Below are positions 54,256-54,285 of a DNA stretch of 54,285 nt, piece by piece. The stretch's first letter is position 1. Each line of letters starts with the position of its first letter. Below the pieces are notes generated by a model. The model was given only the letters and a program-made list of their open reading frames with translations. It did not search any database and was not told the DNA's origin. The stretch spans positions 16,619 through 70,903 of the forward strand of contig DJHM01000028.1 in NCBI GenBank assembly GCA_002433075.1, in the 5' to 3' direction. The position numbers and the translations under genes were made by a program. This stretch comes from Latescibacteria bacterium UBA6620. Lineage in GTDB: Bacteria > Latescibacterota > UBA2968.

Positions 54256-54285
54256 CCTTTGCACTTTGCATTCTGCACTTTGCAC
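54256..54285. repeat. Heptad-like TGCACTT repeat at window end
   Basis: Successive TTTGCAC/TTCTGCA units with period about seven run to the last base, so the array may continue outside the window. Confidence 0.5.

Noticed and set aside
54256..54285. Start of a CRISPR array
   Set aside because: The units are about seven bases and have no spacers; no cas genes are present.

Overview
The window looks like a chromosomal segment of an uncultured, GC-rich bacterium with an oxidative, polysaccharide- and small-molecule-processing lifestyle. It combines eleven phytanoyl-CoA dioxygenase (PhyH)-family genes, two CxPxR sulfatases, a Gfo/Idh/MocA oxidoreductase, a DUF6785-type membrane protein, several SDRs and calcineurin-like phosphoesterases. 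By general knowledge this mix is typical of Candidatus Poribacteria, Latescibacterota and related, often sponge- or marine-associated, lineages. The assignment is inference only: there is no rRNA or other phylogenetic marker here.

Layout. (a) 1-5801 is a + strand unit: a geranylgeranyl-reductase-like flavoprotein (cut by the window edge), a GT4 glycosyltransferase, an acyl carrier protein, an SDR, an AMP-forming ligase and a GNAT. A divergent XrtA-type polysaccharide deacetylase sits next to it. Together they suggest acyl-modified surface glycan or glycolipid synthesis. (b) 6.7-14.5 kb holds a TetR regulator, a broken peroxiredoxin, an Rrf2 repressor with a clear operator, a glycerophosphodiesterase, PhyH-1, a YfcE-type phosphoesterase, an isochorismatase-family gene split by a nonsense codon, a sigma54 activator with a Cys4 GAF domain and apparently leaderless expression, and a frameshifted methyltransferase. 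(c) 14.5-29.4 kb has two sulfatases, a VOC protein, PhyH-2, a decayed FtsX-like permease, a DoxX/SRPBCC pair, a phosphoesterase, a GNAT/NUDIX deletion remnant, a large membrane protein, an ECF sigma factor abutting a ruined phosphotransferase, a PPOX protein, a zinc-ribbon protein and a Gfo/Idh/MocA oxidoreductase. (d) 29.5-45.3 kb is the PhyH-rich region: seven PhyH genes, three SDRs, a cupin, an M24 peptidase and a fused two-domain E1 dehydrogenase, with several palindromic repeats placed just upstream of PhyH genes. (e) 45.4-54.3 kb has a ruined serine hydrolase, class I fumarase, a phosphoesterase-PhyH-PhyH operon, a ruined GNAT, a structured leader or ncRNA candidate with terminator, and a frameshifted ABC exporter.

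Two themes stand out. First, the PhyH expansion: all eleven reading frames are intact and very divergent from one another, and one (40712-41605) has an H-x-G instead of the iron-binding H-x-D, the change seen in non-haem iron halogenases. Second, gene decay: about a dozen genes carry nonsense codons, frameshifts, multi-codon deletions or a 19-bp tandem duplication, often several per gene, while PhyH, SDR, sulfatase and core metabolic genes next to them are clean. This pattern is easier to explain by selective pseudogenisation than by uniform sequencing error, although some single-base shifts could be errors.

No tRNA, rRNA, CRISPR array, transposase or phage gene was recognised. Short dispersed palindromes and heptad-like intergenic repeats are frequent.
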